Positions 63,222 to 64,000 of a DNA stretch of 64,000 nucleotides are shown piece after piece. Within the stretch, counting starts at the first letter, position 1. Every line of letters begins with the position of its first letter. The DNA comes from Vavraia culicis subsp. floridensis. Lineage: Eukaryota > Microsporidia > Pleistophoridae. Position numbers and translations under genes: made by a program. The stretch covers positions 1-64,000 of the forward strand of contig NW_007360612.1 of the NCBI RefSeq assembly GCF_000192795.1, read 5' to 3'. The notes beneath the pieces were generated by a model. It did no database searches and was not told the origin of the DNA. It was given only the letters and a program-made list of their open reading frames with translations.

Positions 63222-64000
63222 CAAAGTGCGAGTGCCGATTTTTTCTATTTTTGTACGTGCGCGCCACCAATCGTTTTAAAGGGAAAAGAGAAGTCTAATT
63301 AAGGAGAAGAGGGCCATTTATAGTTTTTAGAACATGAGATAAATTATTTAGCACGTATTCTCGGTGAGAGCACGGATCACATTTTATTACCCGTAAATGG
63401 GGTGGCAGCAACCTTCCTCGCCAGCACGATCACACCAAGCGGTTGCCTTCCTGTGCCGTAATGATACCAACAGCTTTAAAGTATTTAAATTGCATGTACG
63501 ACCGGTATTTCAGTCACACACCACTCTATTTGCGATACCGAGCCGTGTTTAACAGCTTATCACTCGGTTCTCATCCAATATTTTGTCTTATTAGCAAAAT
63601 CCGGCATATTTCCCGCTCAGCGATTATTAGATCAGAACTGCGAAGCTGCGATCTTTTTCAAAACACGTGCTCGCAAAAGCACCACCGCTTGGTATGACAG
63701 AGAAGCGATGTGTCCATGTGAACGACGAAAAGAGCGTTGGATAAGATATAACAGACAAAACAGCGTATTTATTACGATCAGATGGAAAAGACAAATTGAA
63801 TGTCTGTTGCTGGCAAATTACTGATTAGTTGGGGTCTGACCAATAAAAATACATAGGGAGGGACAAAAATGATTGGATAAAACGTATAGCAGACGCATTA
63901 GCTTTACTGGTACCACAGACGGATAACGCGCTCTATTTCCCGTTCTCGCTGCCCTCATTTTCTTGCCTTGCACCAAGTGCAGCTTGCCGTATCTGTCTCT
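63222..64000. other. Right-edge spacer, possible end of another minus-strand gene
   Basis: Upstream region of the KIN1-like gene. At the edge, a minus frame ends at TAG (63935-63933) after 21 open codons (ending GARQENEGSENGK), which could be the tail of a gene lying to the right. A second minus frame is open to 63818. Neither can be judged from so short a piece. The 84-codon plus frame at 63443 is not convincing. Confidence 0.2.

Overview
The window looks like nuclear DNA of a microsporidian (obligate intracellular, fungus-related parasite). About 20 genes, none with a clear intron, fill only about 39% of the 64 kb. They encode eukaryotic housekeeping and signalling proteins, most of them short for their families: SmD3, eIF3a, a Sly1-type SM protein of 475 aa, 14-3-3, CK1, haspin, a KIN1/MARK kinase, Nar1, an Sfp1-like zinc-finger protein, a homeodomain protein and a THO1/SARNP-like SAP protein. 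Roughly half of the genes have a run of 3-6 C (or G) within about 1-10 nt of the start codon, a known microsporidian start signal, and several have AATAAA overlapping the stop codon. The long spacers argue against a compact Encephalitozoon-type genome and fit an expanded one (Trachipleistophora/Vavraia-like is my guess; the species is not identified).

Layout. 1-3.3 kb: the 5' part of a very large minus-strand VPS13/chorein lipid-transfer protein that runs off the left edge. 7.0-7.6 kb: homeodomain regulator. 10-12 kb: SAP protein, a 45-bp minisatellite and SmD3. 13-17 kb: tail-anchored orphan and eIF3a, whose reading frame continues upstream of its first ATG. 18.2-19.7 kb: a 51-bp minisatellite and an ER/Golgi Qa-SNARE. 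21-28.5 kb: PNUTS-like PP1 regulator, Nar1, haspin. 29.95-30.5 kb: a GC-rich, hairpin-packed island that may be a structured RNA gene. 31.6-33 kb: Sly1-type SM protein. 33.6-43.9 kb: orphan, CK1, polytopic membrane protein and Sfp1-like protein, separated by 47-, 43- and 40-bp minisatellites. 44-50.3 kb: a 6.3-kb gene desert with a 54-bp minisatellite. 50.3-55.3 kb: orphan, an interrupted ORF, 14-3-3 and a 104-aa ORF. 56.9-60.2 kb: a secreted CAP/SCP-domain protein with a huge hydrophilic repeat tail. 61.4-63.2 kb: KIN1-like kinase.

How the genes relate. The Qa-SNARE carries an N-peptide of the Sed5 type that Sly1 binds, and a Sly1-type protein is encoded 12 kb away, so both halves of an ER-Golgi fusion module are present. 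Three protein kinases, a 14-3-3 phospho-adaptor and a PP1 regulator make phospho-signalling prominent. Nar1 belongs to cytosolic Fe-S assembly, which mitosome-bearing parasites retain. The CAP-domain protein is the best candidate for contact with the host.

Limits: all homology calls are from recalled family motifs; no database search, folding or gene-finding program was run.
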